DNA from: Streptomyces sp. Act143
GTDB taxonomy: Bacteria; Actinomycetota; Actinomycetes; Streptomycetales; Streptomycetaceae
Assembly (NCBI RefSeq): GCF_003143935.1
Contig: NZ_QFRX01000001.1
Coordinates: 3,146,292 to 3,210,291, forward strand
Reading direction: 5' to 3'
Length of the DNA: 64,000 bases
In this document: in pieces, positions 24,439 through 33,914 of the stretch
How positions within the stretch are numbered: position 1 is the stretch's first letter
Layout: each line of letters starts with the position of its first letter
Notes under the pieces: model-generated
What the model was told of the DNA's origin: nothing
Databases searched by the model: none
The model's input: the letters and a program-made list of their open reading frames with translations, nothing else
Translations under genes and position numbers: made by a program

Positions 24439-25505
24439 GACTTGACCCAGTCGTCACGGTGGTCGGCGATCTTGGCGGGGTCCATGGTCTCGGGGTCCTT
24501 GGCCTGCGGACCGAACTTCGTGAACTCCGCGGGCACCTGGGCACCCTGCCGCACCGGGTAGACGAACATGTTGAGCGGCATGTCGTCCTGGAACTGCTGG
24601 GTGAGCAGGAAGTCGAGGAGCGCCTTGCCGCCCTCGGCGTTCTTGGCGTTGCTCAGCAGCCCGGCGTACTCGACCTGCCGGAAGCAGGTGCCCTCGGCCA
24701 CCCCGGTGGGCGCGGTGCTCGGCTTCGGGTCGGCGTAGATGACCTCGGCGGGCGGCGAGGAGGCGTACGAGACGACGAGCGGCCGGTCTCCCTTGGCCTG
24801 CTTGCCCCCGGCGGACCCGGAGAACTCCTCGTTGTAGGCCTGCTCCCAGCCGTCGACGACCTTCACGCCGTTGGCCTTGAGCTTCTTCCAGTAGTCCGGC
24901 CAGCCGTCGTCCCCGTACGCGGCGGCGGTCCCGAGGAGGAAGCCGAGGCCCGGCGAGGAGGTGGAGGCGTTCTCGGTGACGAGGAGGTTCTTGTACGCCG
25001 GCTTGATCAGGTCGTCGAAGGAGGCGGGCGGGGTCAGCTTGTGCTCGCTGAAGTACGCCTTGTCGTAGTTGACGCAGATGTCGCCGGTGTCGATCGGCGT
25101 GACCCGGTGCTTGTCCTCGTCGACCCGGTACTCCGGGCGGATCAGGTCGGCGCCCTTCGCCTCGTACGACTGGAAGAGCCCGTTGTCGAGCGCCCGGGAC
25201 AGCAGGGTGTTGTCGACGCCGAAGAAGACGTCGCCCTGCGGGTTGTCCTTGGTCAGGATCGCCTTGTTGACGGCCTGCCCGGCGTCGCCGTCCTTGAGGA
25301 CCTTGACCTGGTAGCCGGAGCTCTTCTCGAAGGCGGCGAGGACGCTCTTGGAGACGGCCCACGAGTCATGGCTGACCAGGGTCACGGTCCTGGACCCGCC
25401 GGACGAGCCGGAGGAGTCGGCGCCGTCGTCGGACGAGCCGCACGCGGACAGTGTGACGAGACCGAGCCCGACGGCCAGGACTGCGGCCTTCTTGGTGATG
25501 CTCAC
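24414..25505 (-). CDS. thiB: Thiamine-binding lipoprotein (ABC transporter)
   Basis: 363 residues. A lipoprotein signal (VLAVGLGLVTLSAC, Cys 22) is followed by a type II periplasmic-binding fold: TLVSHDSWAVSKSVLAAFEK, DVFFGVDNTLLSRAL, DTGDICVNYDKAYF and SPGLGFLLGTAAAYG are characteristic of TbpA/ThiB. It captures thiamine outside the membrane for ThiP. Start is GTG at 25505 with AGGAGGA upstream. The leader carries a TPP riboswitch, and a hairpin masks part of the ribosome-binding site. Confidence 0.9.
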   Translation of the reverse strand: MSITKKAAVLAVGLGLVTLSACGSSDDGADSSGSSGGSRTVTLVSHDSWAVSKSVLAAFEKSSGYQVKVLKDGDAGQAVNKAILTKDNPQGDVFFGVDNTLLSRALDNGLFQSYEAKGADLIRPEYRVDEDKHRVTPIDTGDICVNYDKAYFSEHKLTPPASFDDLIKPAYKNLLVTENASTSSPGLGFLLGTAAAYGDDGWPDYWKKLKANGVKVVDGWEQAYNEEFSGSAGGKQAKGDRPLVVSYASSPPAEVIYADPKPSTAPTGVAEGTCFRQVEYAGLLSNAKNAEGGKALLDFLLTQQFQDDMPLNMFVYPVRQGAQVPAEFTKFGPQAKDPETMDPAKIADHRDDWVKSWTSLVLK

Positions 25506-25513
25506 TGGATTCC

Positions 25514-25530
25514 TCCTGGGGTGACCAGGA
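25514..25530 (-). promoter_or_regulatory. Hairpin over the thiB ribosome-binding site
   Basis: TCCTGG / CCAGGA, a 6-bp stem with a 5-nt loop, pairs part of the AGGAGG (25512-25517). A larger hairpin of about 13 bp with one G-U pair lies at 25548-25594, between the aptamer and this one. Together they are the likely expression platform. Confidence 0.6.
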
Positions 25531-25606
25531 AGAGACGCGGCCCCGCCCGGGACCGGGGGAAGAACCCACCGGCTCCCGGGCAGGGCGCAACAGCTTGAGT
25601 GATGAC

Positions 25607-25692
25607 CGAACTTCCTACCCAGAATGACCTGGGCGAGGTTCAGAGGGTCTGCGGCCCGATCGCCGCACTCTCAGCGCTGTGGCGCTCCCCTG
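25607..25692 (-). ncRNA. TPP riboswitch (THI element)
   Basis: On the minus strand the leader of the thiamine transporter reads GGGGAGCGC, then CTGAGAG, ACCCTCTGAACCT, and CCAGGTCATTCTGGGTAGG in the order and spacing of the conserved TPP aptamer. It would turn down the transporter operon when thiamine pyrophosphate is plentiful. The aptamer ends about 100 nt before the thiB start. Confidence 0.92.
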
Positions 25693-25760
25693 TCGGAATA
25701 TGAAGATGTACTGACGAAAGCTTTTGAAGATGTACTGACGGCAGCCTTACGGTGGCCAGA

Positions 25761-26873
25761 CTACCGCTCGCCGGCGGCAAGCTGCCCGCAGGCCCCGTCG
25801 ATCTCCTGCCCCCGGGTGTCCCGGACGGTCACCGGCACCCCGTGCGCGGCGATGGCCTCGACGAACGCCTTCTCGTCCTCGGGCCGCGAGGCGGTCCACT
25901 TCGAGCCCGGGGTCGGGTTCAGCGGGATGAGGTTGACGTGCACGGGCTTGCCGCGCAGCAGCCGCCCGAGCCGGTCCCCACGCCAGGCCTGGTCGTTGAT
26001 GTCGCGGATGAGCGCGTACTCGATCGACAGCCGCCGCCCGCTCTTCTCGACGTACTCGAACCCGGCGTCGAGCACCTCGCGCACCTTCCACCGCGTGTTC
26101 ACGGGGACGAGGGTGTCGCGCAGCTCGTCGTCGGGGGCGTGCAGCGAGATCGCGAGCCGGCACTTGAAGCCCTCGTCGGCGAACCGGTGGATGGCCGGCA
26201 CCAGCCCGACCGTCGAGACGGTGATGCCGCGCTGCGACAGCCCGAGCCCGTCCGGGGCGGGGTCGGTGAGCGCCCGGATCGACTGCACGACCCGCTTGTA
26301 GTTGGCGAGGGGCTCGCCCATGCCCATGAAGACGATGTTGGAGAGCCGCGCGGGCCCACCGGGCACTTCTCCGTCCCGGAGCGCCCGCATCCCGTCGACG
26401 ATCTGATGGACGATCTCGGCGGTGGACAGATTCCTGTCGAGCCCCGCCTGCCCGGTCGCGCAGAACGGGCAGTTCATCCCGCACCCGGCCTGCGAGGAGA
26501 TGCACATGGTGACCCGGTCCGGGTACCGCATCAGCACCGACTCGACGAGCGTCCCGTCGAACAGCCTCCACAGCGTCTTGCGCGTGGTCCCCTGGTCGGT
26601 CGACAGATGCCGTACCACGGTCATCAGCTCGGGAAGCAGCGCCTCCTGGAGCTTGGGCCGTGCCGCGGCCGGGATGTCCGTCCACTGCTCGGGGTCGTGC
26701 GCGTACCGCGCGAAGTAGTGCTGCGAGAGCTGCTTGGCACGGAACGGCTTCTCACCGATCTCGGCCACGACGTCCTTGCGCTCGGCAGGAGTGAGATCGG
26801 CAAGGTGCCGCGGCGGCTTCTTGGCTCCGCGCGGGGCGACGAAAGTGAGTTCTCCGGGCTTGGGCATGGTCAT
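25761..26873 (-). CDS. rlmN: 23S rRNA (adenine-2503-C2)-methyltransferase RlmN
   Basis: 370 residues of the radical SAM superfamily. The iron-sulfur motif is CGMNCPFC (Cys131, Cys135, Cys138), followed by [10 protein letters not shown] and LAISLHA; a C-terminal Cys in GACGQLA matches the second catalytic cysteine. It methylates A2503 of 23S rRNA, and in some bacteria also tRNA. The ATG at 26873 or 26867 is used; neither has a clear Shine-Dalgarno, so a leaderless message is possible. Divergent from the hydrolase gene. Confidence 0.95.
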   Translation of the reverse strand: MTMPKPGELTFVAPRGAKKPPRHLADLTPAERKDVVAEIGEKPFRAKQLSQHYFARYAHDPEQWTDIPAAARPKLQEALLPELMTVVRHLSTDQGTTRKTLWRLFDGTLVESVLMRYPDRVTMCISSQAGCGMNCPFCATGQAGLDRNLSTAEIVHQIVDGMRALRDGEVPGGPARLSNIVFMGMGEPLANYKRVVQSIRALTDPAPDGLGLSQRGITVSTVGLVPAIHRFADEGFKCRLAISLHAPDDELRDTLVPVNTRWKVREVLDAGFEYVEKSGRRLSIEYALIRDINDQAWRGDRLGRLLRGKPVHVNLIPLNPTPGSKWTASRPEDEKAFVEAIAAHGVPVTVRDTRGQEIDGACGQLAAGER

Positions 26874-27018
26874 ACCAGTGTCGCAGATCGAATGGAGTGA
26901 CCCGCGTTCCCGATCGTCACCCGCGGTGACCGGCAGTCGCCCGACGTCACCGATGAGTTCCCGGCGCCGCCCCGGTCTCCCTGGCATACGCCCGCGTACC
27001 CCCCGGACACCGGATGTG

Positions 27019-27834
27019 ATGACGATGCCCTACGCCAAGGTCAACGGCCTGGAGATGTACTACGAGGTGCACGGCACCGCCCTGGACGCCCCCGACGCAC
27101 GCCGCCCGCTGGTGCTGCTGCACGGCGGCGTCACCACCATCGGGCTGTCCTTCGGCGCCGTATTGCCCGCCCTGTCCGCCGACCGCCCGGTCATCGCCCC
27201 GGAGCTCCAGGGGCACGGCCACACCGCCGACACCGCGCGCGACCTCACCGTCCCGAACCTCGCCTCCGACGTGGTCGCCCTGCTCGACGAACTCGGCATC
27301 CGGCAGGCCGACTTCCTCGGCTACAGCCTCGGCGGGCTGACCGCGCTGGAGATCGCGGTACGGCATCCCGAGCGCGTCGGACGGCTCGTGACGGTCTCCG
27401 CGCCGTACACGCAGGACGGCATGCGGGACGAGATCCGCACCCCCGACTACAGCTCGCCCCTGCTGCCCACGCAGGCCGACTTCCAGGAGATGGCCGACGC
27501 GTACGCCGCCGTCGCCCCGGACCCCGAGCACTTCCAGGCCTTCCTCGCCAAGGTCTCGGCGGCGGCCCACGCCCCGCTGCCCTGGACCGCGGACGACCTG
27601 CGCGCCCTGGCCGCCCCGACCCTGCTGCTGATCGGCGACTCCGACTTCGTCCGGGTCGAGCACGCGGCCGAGATGCAGTCGTTGATCCCCCGCTCGCACC
27701 TGGCCGTGCTGCCCGCGACCACCCACATGACGGTCCTGCGGCGGACGTTCCTGGTCCTGCCGCTGCTCGATGAGTTCCTCGGCGACGAGGAGACCGGTGC
27801 CGCCGCCTCGCCGCAGGACGCGGACGCCTCTTAG
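27019..27834 (+). CDS. Alpha/beta-fold hydrolase
   Basis: 271 residues. The oxyanion region LLHGGVTT, nucleophile elbow GYSLGG, acid in IGDSD and catalytic His in TTHMTVL make a full Ser-Asp-His triad. No signal peptide. The exact substrate (ester, epoxide-like or other) cannot be told. ATG at 27019, with GTG and ATG alternatives one and two codons away. It converges on the SRPBCC gene so tightly that the two stop codons share bases (TTAG). Confidence 0.85.
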   Translation: MTMPYAKVNGLEMYYEVHGTALDAPDARRPLVLLHGGVTTIGLSFGAVLPALSADRPVIAPELQGHGHTADTARDLTVPNLASDVVALLDELGIRQADFLGYSLGGLTALEIAVRHPERVGRLVTVSAPYTQDGMRDEIRTPDYSSPLLPTQADFQEMADAYAAVAPDPEHFQAFLAKVSAAAHAPLPWTADDLRALAAPTLLLIGDSDFVRVEHAAEMQSLIPRSHLAVLPATTHMTVLRRTFLVLPLLDEFLGDEETGAAASPQDADAS

Positions 27835-28280
27835 GGGGTGGGACGCTCCAGGCACTCCTTGAGCAGTTGCTCGTCCCGCGGAAGCTCCTTGCGGACCTGC
27901 GGGCGGACGACGAGAGGCACCAGCGCCTTGCCGAGGCCGTGTCCCTCGAGGTCGATCTCTATCGTCACGCGGGACCGGCGCCCGTCGTCGAGCGGCTCGA
28001 TCTCACCGTGGGTCCGGGGCCGGACCGGTCCTCCGACCCCGTGCAGATCCCAGCTGTACGGAGGGTTCAGCTCGTCGAACTCCATGGTCATCGGAATCTC
28101 GCGGTTGCCGACGCGCCGGGTGACCCGGACCCGGGAGCCGGCGTGGACGGGCCCCTCTTCGAGCGGTTCCGCCTTGACGGCGCTCAGCTGCCATTCCGGC
28201 AGGTGGGAGGGGTCGGTGAGGTACGCATAGACGTCTTCGGGCGTGCGGTCGACGTCGATCACTTCACGGATGGCGGACAT
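27831..28280 (-). CDS. SRPBCC (polyketide cyclase/START-like) family protein
   Basis: 149 residues: a START-like fold beginning REVIDVDRTPEDVYAYLTD with DPSHLPEWQ, the usual opening of SRPBCC proteins, and a basic/acidic C-terminal helix. It probably binds a hydrophobic ligand; no catalytic residues are recognised. The ATG at 28280 follows AAGGAGGG. Single gene separated from cdsA by a hairpin. Confidence 0.85.
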   Translation of the reverse strand: MSAIREVIDVDRTPEDVYAYLTDPSHLPEWQLSAVKAEPLEEGPVHAGSRVRVTRRVGNREIPMTMEFDELNPPYSWDLHGVGGPVRPRTHGEIEPLDDGRRSRVTIEIDLEGHGLGKALVPLVVRPQVRKELPRDEQLLKECLERPTP

Positions 28281-28356
28281 GACGCCCTCCTTCCAGGGCG
28301 GTCCCCTTCGAGGGCTTACAGGGGAATCCTCCCACCGGAAGGGCGGTCACGACAGA

Positions 28357-28384
28357 AGAAGCCCCCGCCGAAGCGGGGGCTTCT
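28357..28384 (-). terminator. Terminator of the rpsB-cdsA gene block
   Basis: A perfect 12-bp stem AGAAGCCCCCGC/GCGGGGGCTTCT with a CGAA loop, 19 nt after the cdsA stop. Confidence 0.88.
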
Positions 28385-28402
28385 CTCCCTTACGCACGGT
28401 GC

Positions 28403-29590
28403 TCAGCCCGAGCCCACGAACAGCACCAGCAGCAGCCACACCACAGGCGCGGTCGGCAACAGCGAGTCCAGCCGATCCATGATGCCGCCGTGCCCCGGCA
28501 GCAGCGTGCCCATGTCCTTGATGCCGAGGTCCCGCTTGATCATCGACTCGCCGAGGTCGCCGAGCGTCGCGCTCGCCGCCACCGCCAGACCCAGCAGCAG
28601 ACCCTGCCACCAGGTGCCGTCGTCGATCAGGAACTGCATGCACAGGGCGCCCGCCACCATCGCGAACGACACCGCCCCGAGCAGGCCCTCACGGGTCTTG
28701 CCGGGGCTGATGCGCGGCGCGAGCTTGTGCTTGCCGAAGCGCCAGCCGACGGCGTACGCCCCGGTGTCGCTGACGACGGTGAGGAGCAGGAACGTCAGCA
28801 CCCGCTGCGGGCCGTCCTCGGCGGTGAGCATCATCGCGACGAACGTGGCCAGGAACGGGACGTAGAAGGCCGCGAAGACGCCCGCGGTGACGTCCTTGAG
28901 GTAGCCCTCCGGCGGTTCCGTCATCCGCCAGACCAGCACCGCCAGCGCGGTGAGCGCCATCGCCACCCACGCGCCCTCGGCCTCCCGGACGTACCCGGCG
29001 ACGACCATGGCCGCACCGCCGACCGCGAGCGGCACGAGGGGCGCCTTGATGCCCTTGCGCTCCTCCAGCCGCGAGGTCAGCTCCCACAGACCGACGACCA
29101 CGGCGACCGCTATCACGCCGACGAAGACGGCCTTGACGACGAAGAGCGACGCGACGATCACCACGCCGAGGCCGACGCCGACCCCTATGGCCGCGCCCAG
29201 GTCACGCCCCGCGCTCTTCTTCTGCGGCGCGGGAGCCGGCTGCGGGGCGTCGGGCATGGGCTCCGGATTCTGCGTCTGCGGCGCAGCCGCTCGGGACTGC
29301 GCCGACGTGGTCTCGTCGCGGAACATCTCGTCCCGGAACGTGTCGTCCGGGAACGGCTCGTCCCGGAACAAGGGGCCACTCAGCCGAGCGGCCCCCTGGT
29401 CGTCATCCTGGTCTCCGCCATACGCGGGTACGTCGGGCACGATGGGCATGGGGCGAGTCTGCTGCGCCTCAGGCGCATCGTACGCGGGACCCGCCGGGGC
29501 GGCCCCCTGGACAGGCCCCTGGTCGGTGGGCCCCCAGTACCCGGCGTGCGGCCCGGCCCCAGGCGGAGAGCCCCAGGAAGAGTCGTTCAT
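28403..29590 (-). CDS. cdsA: Phosphatidate cytidylyltransferase
   Basis: 395 residues. A polar, Pro/Gln/Asp-rich N-terminal extension of about 130 residues precedes at least seven membrane helices. The CDP-alcohol synthase signature is at the end: MIKRDLGIKDMGTLLPGHGG then IMDRLDSL, with SDTGAYAVGWRFGKHKLAP before it. It makes CDP-diacylglycerol, the precursor of membrane phospholipids. The ATG at 29590 overlaps the frr stop (ATGA), so it is translationally coupled to the translation genes. Confidence 0.93.
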   Translation of the reverse strand: MNDSSWGSPPGAGPHAGYWGPTDQGPVQGAAPAGPAYDAPEAQQTRPMPIVPDVPAYGGDQDDDQGAARLSGPLFRDEPFPDDTFRDEMFRDETTSAQSRAAAPQTQNPEPMPDAPQPAPAPQKKSAGRDLGAAIGVGVGLGVVIVASLFVVKAVFVGVIAVAVVVGLWELTSRLEERKGIKAPLVPLAVGGAAMVVAGYVREAEGAWVAMALTALAVLVWRMTEPPEGYLKDVTAGVFAAFYVPFLATFVAMMLTAEDGPQRVLTFLLLTVVSDTGAYAVGWRFGKHKLAPRISPGKTREGLLGAVSFAMVAGALCMQFLIDDGTWWQGLLLGLAVAASATLGDLGESMIKRDLGIKDMGTLLPGHGGIMDRLDSLLPTAPVVWLLLVLFVGSG

Positions 29591-30147
29591 CAGACTTCGA
29601 GAAGCTCCGCTTCCTTGTGCTTCAGGAGCTCGTCCACCTGGGCGACGTACTTGTGCGTCGCGTCGTCGAGCTCCTTCTCCGCACGGCGGCCCTCGTCCTC
29701 ACCGATCTCGCCGTCCTTGACGAGCTTGTCGATGGCGTCCTTGGCCTTGCGGCGGACCGAGCGGATGGAGACCCGGGAGTCCTCCGCCTTGCCCTTGGCG
29801 ACCTTGATGTAGTCGCGGCGGCGCTCCTCGGTGAGCTCGGGGAACACCACCCGGATGATGTTGCCGTCGTTGCTCGGGTTGACGCCCAGGTCCGAGTCGC
29901 GGATCGCCTGCTCGATGTTGCGCAGCGCGGTCTTGTCGAACGGCGTCACCACGGCCATGCGCGGCTCCGGCACGGAGAACGAAGCCAGCTGGTTGATCGG
30001 CGTCGGCGCGCCGTAGTAGTCGGCCACGATCTTGTTGAACATCGCCGGGTGCGCACGGCCGGTGCGGATCGCGGCGAAGTCCTCCTTGGCGACCACGACG
30101 GCCTTCTCCATCTTCTCCTCGGCCTCGAGGAGGGTCTCTTCGATCAC
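29590..30147 (-). CDS. frr: Ribosome recycling factor
   Basis: 185 residues, the normal length. [40 protein letters not shown] and [20 protein letters not shown] are hallmark segments. It splits post-termination ribosomes with EF-G. GTG at 30147 has AGGAG at good spacing; the reading frame extends further upstream but without homology. Follows pyrH by 148 nt and overlaps cdsA. Confidence 0.96.
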   Translation of the reverse strand: MIEETLLEAEEKMEKAVVVAKEDFAAIRTGRAHPAMFNKIVADYYGAPTPINQLASFSVPEPRMAVVTPFDKTALRNIEQAIRDSDLGVNPSNDGNIIRVVFPELTEERRRDYIKVAKGKAEDSRVSIRSVRRKAKDAIDKLVKDGEIGEDEGRRAEKELDDATHKYVAQVDELLKHKEAELLEV

Positions 30148-30295
30148 CACTTGCTCCTGCGTGTCTTGAAGTAGGCCCGGCTGCGGTTCCATGTGCGTGG
30201 GGGCGGCGGCCGGCTGCGTCGCGTCTTCTTCCTGCACGGTTCCCGACCGGCAGGACATTGTCCATCCCCCGGTCAGGGACCGGGTCCAACTGGGG

Positions 30296-31054
30296 TCAGT
30301 CCCGGCTGCCCTGGTCGCCCACAAGCGTGCCGATCTTCTCACCCTTGACGGCGCGCGCGATATTGCCCTCCGCCAGAAGCTCGAAGACGAGGATCGGGAG
30401 CTTGTTGTCGCGGCACAGCGTGATGGCGGTGGCGTCGGCGACCTTGAGGTCGCGGGTGATGACCTCGCCGTAGCCGAGGGAGTCGAACTTGACCGCGTCG
30501 GGGTTGGTCTTGGGGTCGGAGTCGTAGACCCCGTCCACACCGTTCTTGCCCATGAGCAGCGCCTCGGCGTCGATCTCCAGGGCGCGCTGGGCGGCGGTGG
30601 TGTCGGTGGAGAAGTAGGGCATGCCCATACCGGCGCCGAAGATGACCACGCGGCCCTTCTCCAGGTGGCGCACGGCGCGCAGCGGGATGTACGGCTCGGC
30701 GACCTGGCCCATGGTGATGGCGGTCTGCACGCGGCTGTCGATGCCCTCCTTCTCCAGGAAGTCCTGGAGGGCGAGGCAGTTCATCACGGTGCCGAGCATG
30801 CCCATGTAGTCGGAGCGGGCACGGTCCATGCCGCGCTGCTGGAGTTCGGCGCCGCGGAAGAAGTTGCCGCCGCCGATGACGACGGCGACCTGCGCGCCGT
30901 CGCGCACGACGGCCGCGATCTCACGGGCGATCTTGTGCACCACGTCCGGGTCCACGCCCAGGCCCCCGCCACCGGAGAAGGCCTCTCCGGACAGCTTCAG
31001 CAGAAACCGGCCGCTCACTTTGCCGTCGTCGCTCTTCTGGGCCTTGGTGGTCAT
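30296..31054 (-). CDS. pyrH: UMP kinase
   Basis: 252 residues of the amino-acid-kinase fold. [39 protein letters not shown] and VFGAG-type segments ([19 protein letters not shown]) are diagnostic of bacterial UMP kinase. It phosphorylates UMP to UDP for nucleotide synthesis. ATG at 31054. Separated from tsf by 189 nt carrying a hairpin, so it may have its own promoter as well as read-through. Confidence 0.96.
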   Translation of the reverse strand: MTTKAQKSDDGKVSGRFLLKLSGEAFSGGGGLGVDPDVVHKIAREIAAVVRDGAQVAVVIGGGNFFRGAELQQRGMDRARSDYMGMLGTVMNCLALQDFLEKEGIDSRVQTAITMGQVAEPYIPLRAVRHLEKGRVVIFGAGMGMPYFSTDTTAAQRALEIDAEALLMGKNGVDGVYDSDPKTNPDAVKFDSLGYGEVITRDLKVADATAITLCRDNKLPILVFELLAEGNIARAVKGEKIGTLVGDQGSRD

Positions 31055-31093
31055 CGGAATCTCGCCTCTTTCAAGGGGTCGCACATACGAAGA

Positions 31094-31144
31094 AGGCCAC
31101 TGCCGGCGGGAACGGGTTTCTGTCCCATGCTCGGCAATGGCCTC
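31094..31144 (-). terminator. Imperfect hairpin between tsf and pyrH
   Basis: Arms GGCCACTGCCG (31094-31104 region) and CGGCAATGGCC pair with one internal mismatch around a loop of about 29 nt. Candidate terminator or attenuator after tsf. Confidence 0.55.
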
Positions 31145-31243
31145 CTCGTCAGATCTGCTGTCGTCCGCCACACGCGTGCGTGGCGGCGTACCGGACGACT
31201 GCCTACGACCCTATCGGGGTCCGGCGTCGAACGCGGTACGGAC

Positions 31244-32080
31244 TCAGATGCCGACCTTGATACGCGTGAAGCGCTTCAGGGTGACACCGGCCTCGTCCAG
31301 AACCTTCTGGACGGACTTCTTGTTGTCCAGCGCGTACGGCTGGCCGAGCAGCGTGGCGTCCTTGAAGAAGCCGTTGAGGCGACCCTCGACGATCTTCGGC
31401 AGGGCGGCCTCGGGCTTGCCCTCGGCGCGGGTGGTCTCCTCGGCGACGCGGCGCTCGGACTCGACGACCTCGGCCGGGACGTCCTCCTTGGAGAGGTACT
31501 TCGGCGCGAAGGCGGCGATGTGCTGGGCAACGCCCTTGGCCAGGTCGGCGTCGGCCTTGTCCAGCTCGACCAGGACACCGATCTGCGGGGGCAGGTCGGG
31601 CATGGTGCGGTGCATGTAGGCGAAGACGAAGCCGTCGGCGAACTGCGCGAAGCGGTCCAGGACGATCTTCTCGCCGAGGTTGGCGTTGGCCTCGTCCACG
31701 AACGCCTGGACGGTCTTGCCGGCCTCGATCTCGGAGGCGAGCAGGGCCTCGATGTCGGCCGGGGAGGTGGCGGCGACGTGCTGCGCGATCTGGTTGGCGA
31801 CGGCCTGGAACTTCTCGCCCTTGGCGACGAAGTCCGTCTCGCACTTCAGCTCGACCAGCACACCGGAGGTGTTGTCGTCGGCGATGAGGGAGACCACGGC
31901 GCCGTTCTCGGCGGAGCGGCCCTCGCGCTTGGCGACGCCCTTCTGGCCCTTGATGCGGAGCGCCTCGACGGCCTTGTCGACGTTGCCCTCGGCCTCGTCC
32001 AGCGCCTTCTTGCAGTCCATCATGCCGGCGCCGGTGAGCTCACGGAGCTTCTTGACGTCGGCGGCGGTGTAGTTCGCCAT
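31244..32080 (-). CDS. tsf: Elongation factor Ts
   Basis: 278 residues. The N-terminal UBA-like domain ([20 protein letters not shown]) and the core contact with EF-Tu (CETDFVAK, then a dimerisation domain with [19 protein letters not shown] at the end) are standard. It exchanges GDP for GTP on EF-Tu. ATG at 32080. Follows rpsB after 95 nt with a GC-rich hairpin. Confidence 0.97.
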   Translation of the reverse strand: MANYTAADVKKLRELTGAGMMDCKKALDEAEGNVDKAVEALRIKGQKGVAKREGRSAENGAVVSLIADDNTSGVLVELKCETDFVAKGEKFQAVANQIAQHVAATSPADIEALLASEIEAGKTVQAFVDEANANLGEKIVLDRFAQFADGFVFAYMHRTMPDLPPQIGVLVELDKADADLAKGVAQHIAAFAPKYLSKEDVPAEVVESERRVAEETTRAEGKPEAALPKIVEGRLNGFFKDATLLGQPYALDNKKSVQKVLDEAGVTLKRFTRIKVGI

Positions 32081-32121
32081 GATTCCTGGAATCTCTCTCG
32101 AAGTCTGAAGATCTACGGGCC

Positions 32122-32153
32122 GGACGGCGGGGGCTGGTCAGCCCCCGCCGTCC
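32122..32153 (-). terminator. Hairpin between rpsB and tsf (attenuator?)
   Basis: A 13-bp perfect stem GGACGGCGGGGGC/GCCCCCGCCGTCC with a TGGTCA loop. As tsf is usually co-transcribed with rpsB, it may lower read-through rather than end all transcription. Confidence 0.7.
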
Positions 32154-32175
32154 AAAGACCCGAAGGGGTGAGGGG

Positions 32176-33063
32176 TCAGGCCTGCTCGGCCTCGGCGGCC
32201 GGAGCCTCGGCCTCGGCAGCGGGGGCCTCGGCGGCGGGCGCCTCAGCCTCAGCGGCGGGAGCCTCGGCGGCCGGGGCCTCCTCGGCCTTCTTCTCGCCCT
32301 CGAGCAGGTCGCGCTCCCACGCGGCGAGCGGCTCGCCCGCGCCCTTGTCACCCTTGTCGCCGGTGGCGACGCCGGAGCGGGCGATGAGGCCCTCGGCGAC
32401 GGCGTCGGCGATCACGCGGGTGAGCAGGGTGACGGAGCGGATCGCGTCGTCGTTGCCCGGAATCTTGTAGTCGACCTCGTCGGGGTCGCAGTTGGTGTCG
32501 AGGATGGCGACGACCGGGATGTTGAGCTTCCGGGCCTCGCCGACCGCGATGTGCTCCTTCTTGGTGTCCACGATCCAGACGGCGCTGGGCACCTTCTGCA
32601 TCTCGCGGATACCACCGAGGGTCTTCTCGAGCTTGGCCTTCTCACGCGAGAGGACCAGGAGCTCCTTCTTGGTCAGACCCGAAGCGGCGACGTCCTCGAA
32701 GTCGATCTGCTCGAGCTCCTTGAGGCGCTGCAGACGCTTGTAGACGGTGGAGAAGTTGGTGAGCATGCCGCCCAGCCAGCGCTGGTTGACGTAGGGCATG
32801 CCGACGCGGGTGGCCTGCTCGGCGATGGCCTCCTGCGCCTGCTTCTTCGTGCCGACGAACATGACCGTGCCGCCGTGGGCGACGGTCTCCTTGACGAACT
32901 CGTAGGCGCGGTCGATGTACGACAGCGACTGGAGCAGGTCGATGATGTAGATGCCGTTGCGCTCGGTGAAAATGAAGCGCTTCATCTTCGGGTTCCAGCG
33001 ACGGGTCTGGTGACCGAAGTGGACGCCGCTCTCCAGCAGCTCCCGCATCGTGACGACGGCCAT
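32176..33063 (-). CDS. rpsB: 30S ribosomal protein S2
   Basis: 295 residues. The S2 core runs from [20 protein letters not shown] to about residue 250 ([15 protein letters not shown]). The last roughly 30 residues are a tandem Ala/Pro/Glu tail of repeated [13 protein letters not shown] units, an actinobacterial extension whose length varies between strains; it is not part of the known fold. ATG at 33063. First gene of the rpsB-tsf-pyrH-frr-cdsA block. Confidence 0.97.
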   Translation of the reverse strand: MAVVTMRELLESGVHFGHQTRRWNPKMKRFIFTERNGIYIIDLLQSLSYIDRAYEFVKETVAHGGTVMFVGTKKQAQEAIAEQATRVGMPYVNQRWLGGMLTNFSTVYKRLQRLKELEQIDFEDVAASGLTKKELLVLSREKAKLEKTLGGIREMQKVPSAVWIVDTKKEHIAVGEARKLNIPVVAILDTNCDPDEVDYKIPGNDDAIRSVTLLTRVIADAVAEGLIARSGVATGDKGDKGAGEPLAAWERDLLEGEKKAEEAPAAEAPAAEAEAPAAEAPAAEAEAPAAEAEQA

Positions 33064-33326
33064 GGCCGTTCTCCTTGGTTTCTCGGTTATGTCCTGACGC
33101 CCGACACGCGCCGTGCCACGTACCCATGTGCGTACGGGACCGAAAGGCGCTGACATCGATGGCCACGAGAGCCCGATGTCGGGGCGTGCGAAGTCGACCC
33201 GGTGACCCGGATCGCCAGAAGAAGTGTACGGGACCCGCGAGGCACCGGGTGACGCCGCTGTCCACAACCGGGGAGCGGTCCACAGCTCCCGGCCATGATC
33301 GGGCCCGCTCGGGCAGGGTTTCCGCC

Positions 33327-33896
33327 ATGCGACGCCTGCACAGCGCTCTCCTGCTCCTGCTAGTGGCCCTGTTCCTGACGCCCCTGCCCCCGGCCGCGGG
33401 CGACCCGGCACCACCACCCCCGCCGCCCGCCCCTTCTGCCGCCCCGGTCCCGGCTGTCGCCGGTGCCTGGCCGGTGGGTTTGCGCCCGCCCGTCCTCCGC
33501 GCCTTCGAACCCCCGCCGACGGCCTACGCCCGAGGTCACCGAGGCGTGGACCTGGCGGCCCCTGCGGGCACACCCGTACGAGCGGTGGCGGCCGGCCGGG
33601 TCTCCTTCGCGGGCCGGGTGGCCGGAAAGGGAGTGGTCTCGATCGACCTGACCGGCACAGACCTGCGAACTACGTACGAACCGGTACGGGCGACGGTACG
33701 GAAGGGCGCAGAGGTGACACCGGGTGAGGTGGTGGGCACGGTGGAACCCACGGGGTCCCACTGCACGGCAATGTGCGTGCACTGGGGCCTGCGCAGAGGG
33801 GACCTCTACTTGGACCCGCTGTCACTGCTGCCACCGTGGCTGCTACGCAGGGCTCCATCGAGATTGCTCCCGGTCCTGGGAGTCCCCCTGCCCTAG
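33327..33896 (+). CDS. Secreted M23-type peptidase-like protein
   Basis: 189 residues. A signal peptide ([18 protein letters not shown]) and a Pro-rich linker precede a LytM/M23 domain. The first zinc ligands are clear in [10 protein letters not shown] (His and Asp). The second motif, normally H-x-H, reads CVHWGLRRG with Cys in the first position, so the usual catalytic His is missing. It may bind rather than cut peptidoglycan, or use other residues. ATG at 33327. Divergent from rpsB across 263 bp. Confidence 0.8.
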   Translation: MRRLHSALLLLLVALFLTPLPPAAGDPAPPPPPPAPSAAPVPAVAGAWPVGLRPPVLRAFEPPPTAYARGHRGVDLAAPAGTPVRAVAAGRVSFAGRVAGKGVVSIDLTGTDLRTTYEPVRATVRKGAEVTPGEVVGTVEPTGSHCTAMCVHWGLRRGDLYLDPLSLLPPWLLRRAPSRLLPVLGVPLP

Positions 33897-33914
33897 CCAG
33901 CGCCCATCCACCTC

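Noticed and set aside
26947..27855. 302-codon minus-strand frame opposite the alpha/beta hydrolase
   Set aside because: Shadow of the hydrolase, which has a complete catalytic triad.
30148..30540. Upstream extension of frr
   Set aside because: Overlaps pyrH in another frame and has no homology; the GTG at 30147 has the Shine-Dalgarno.
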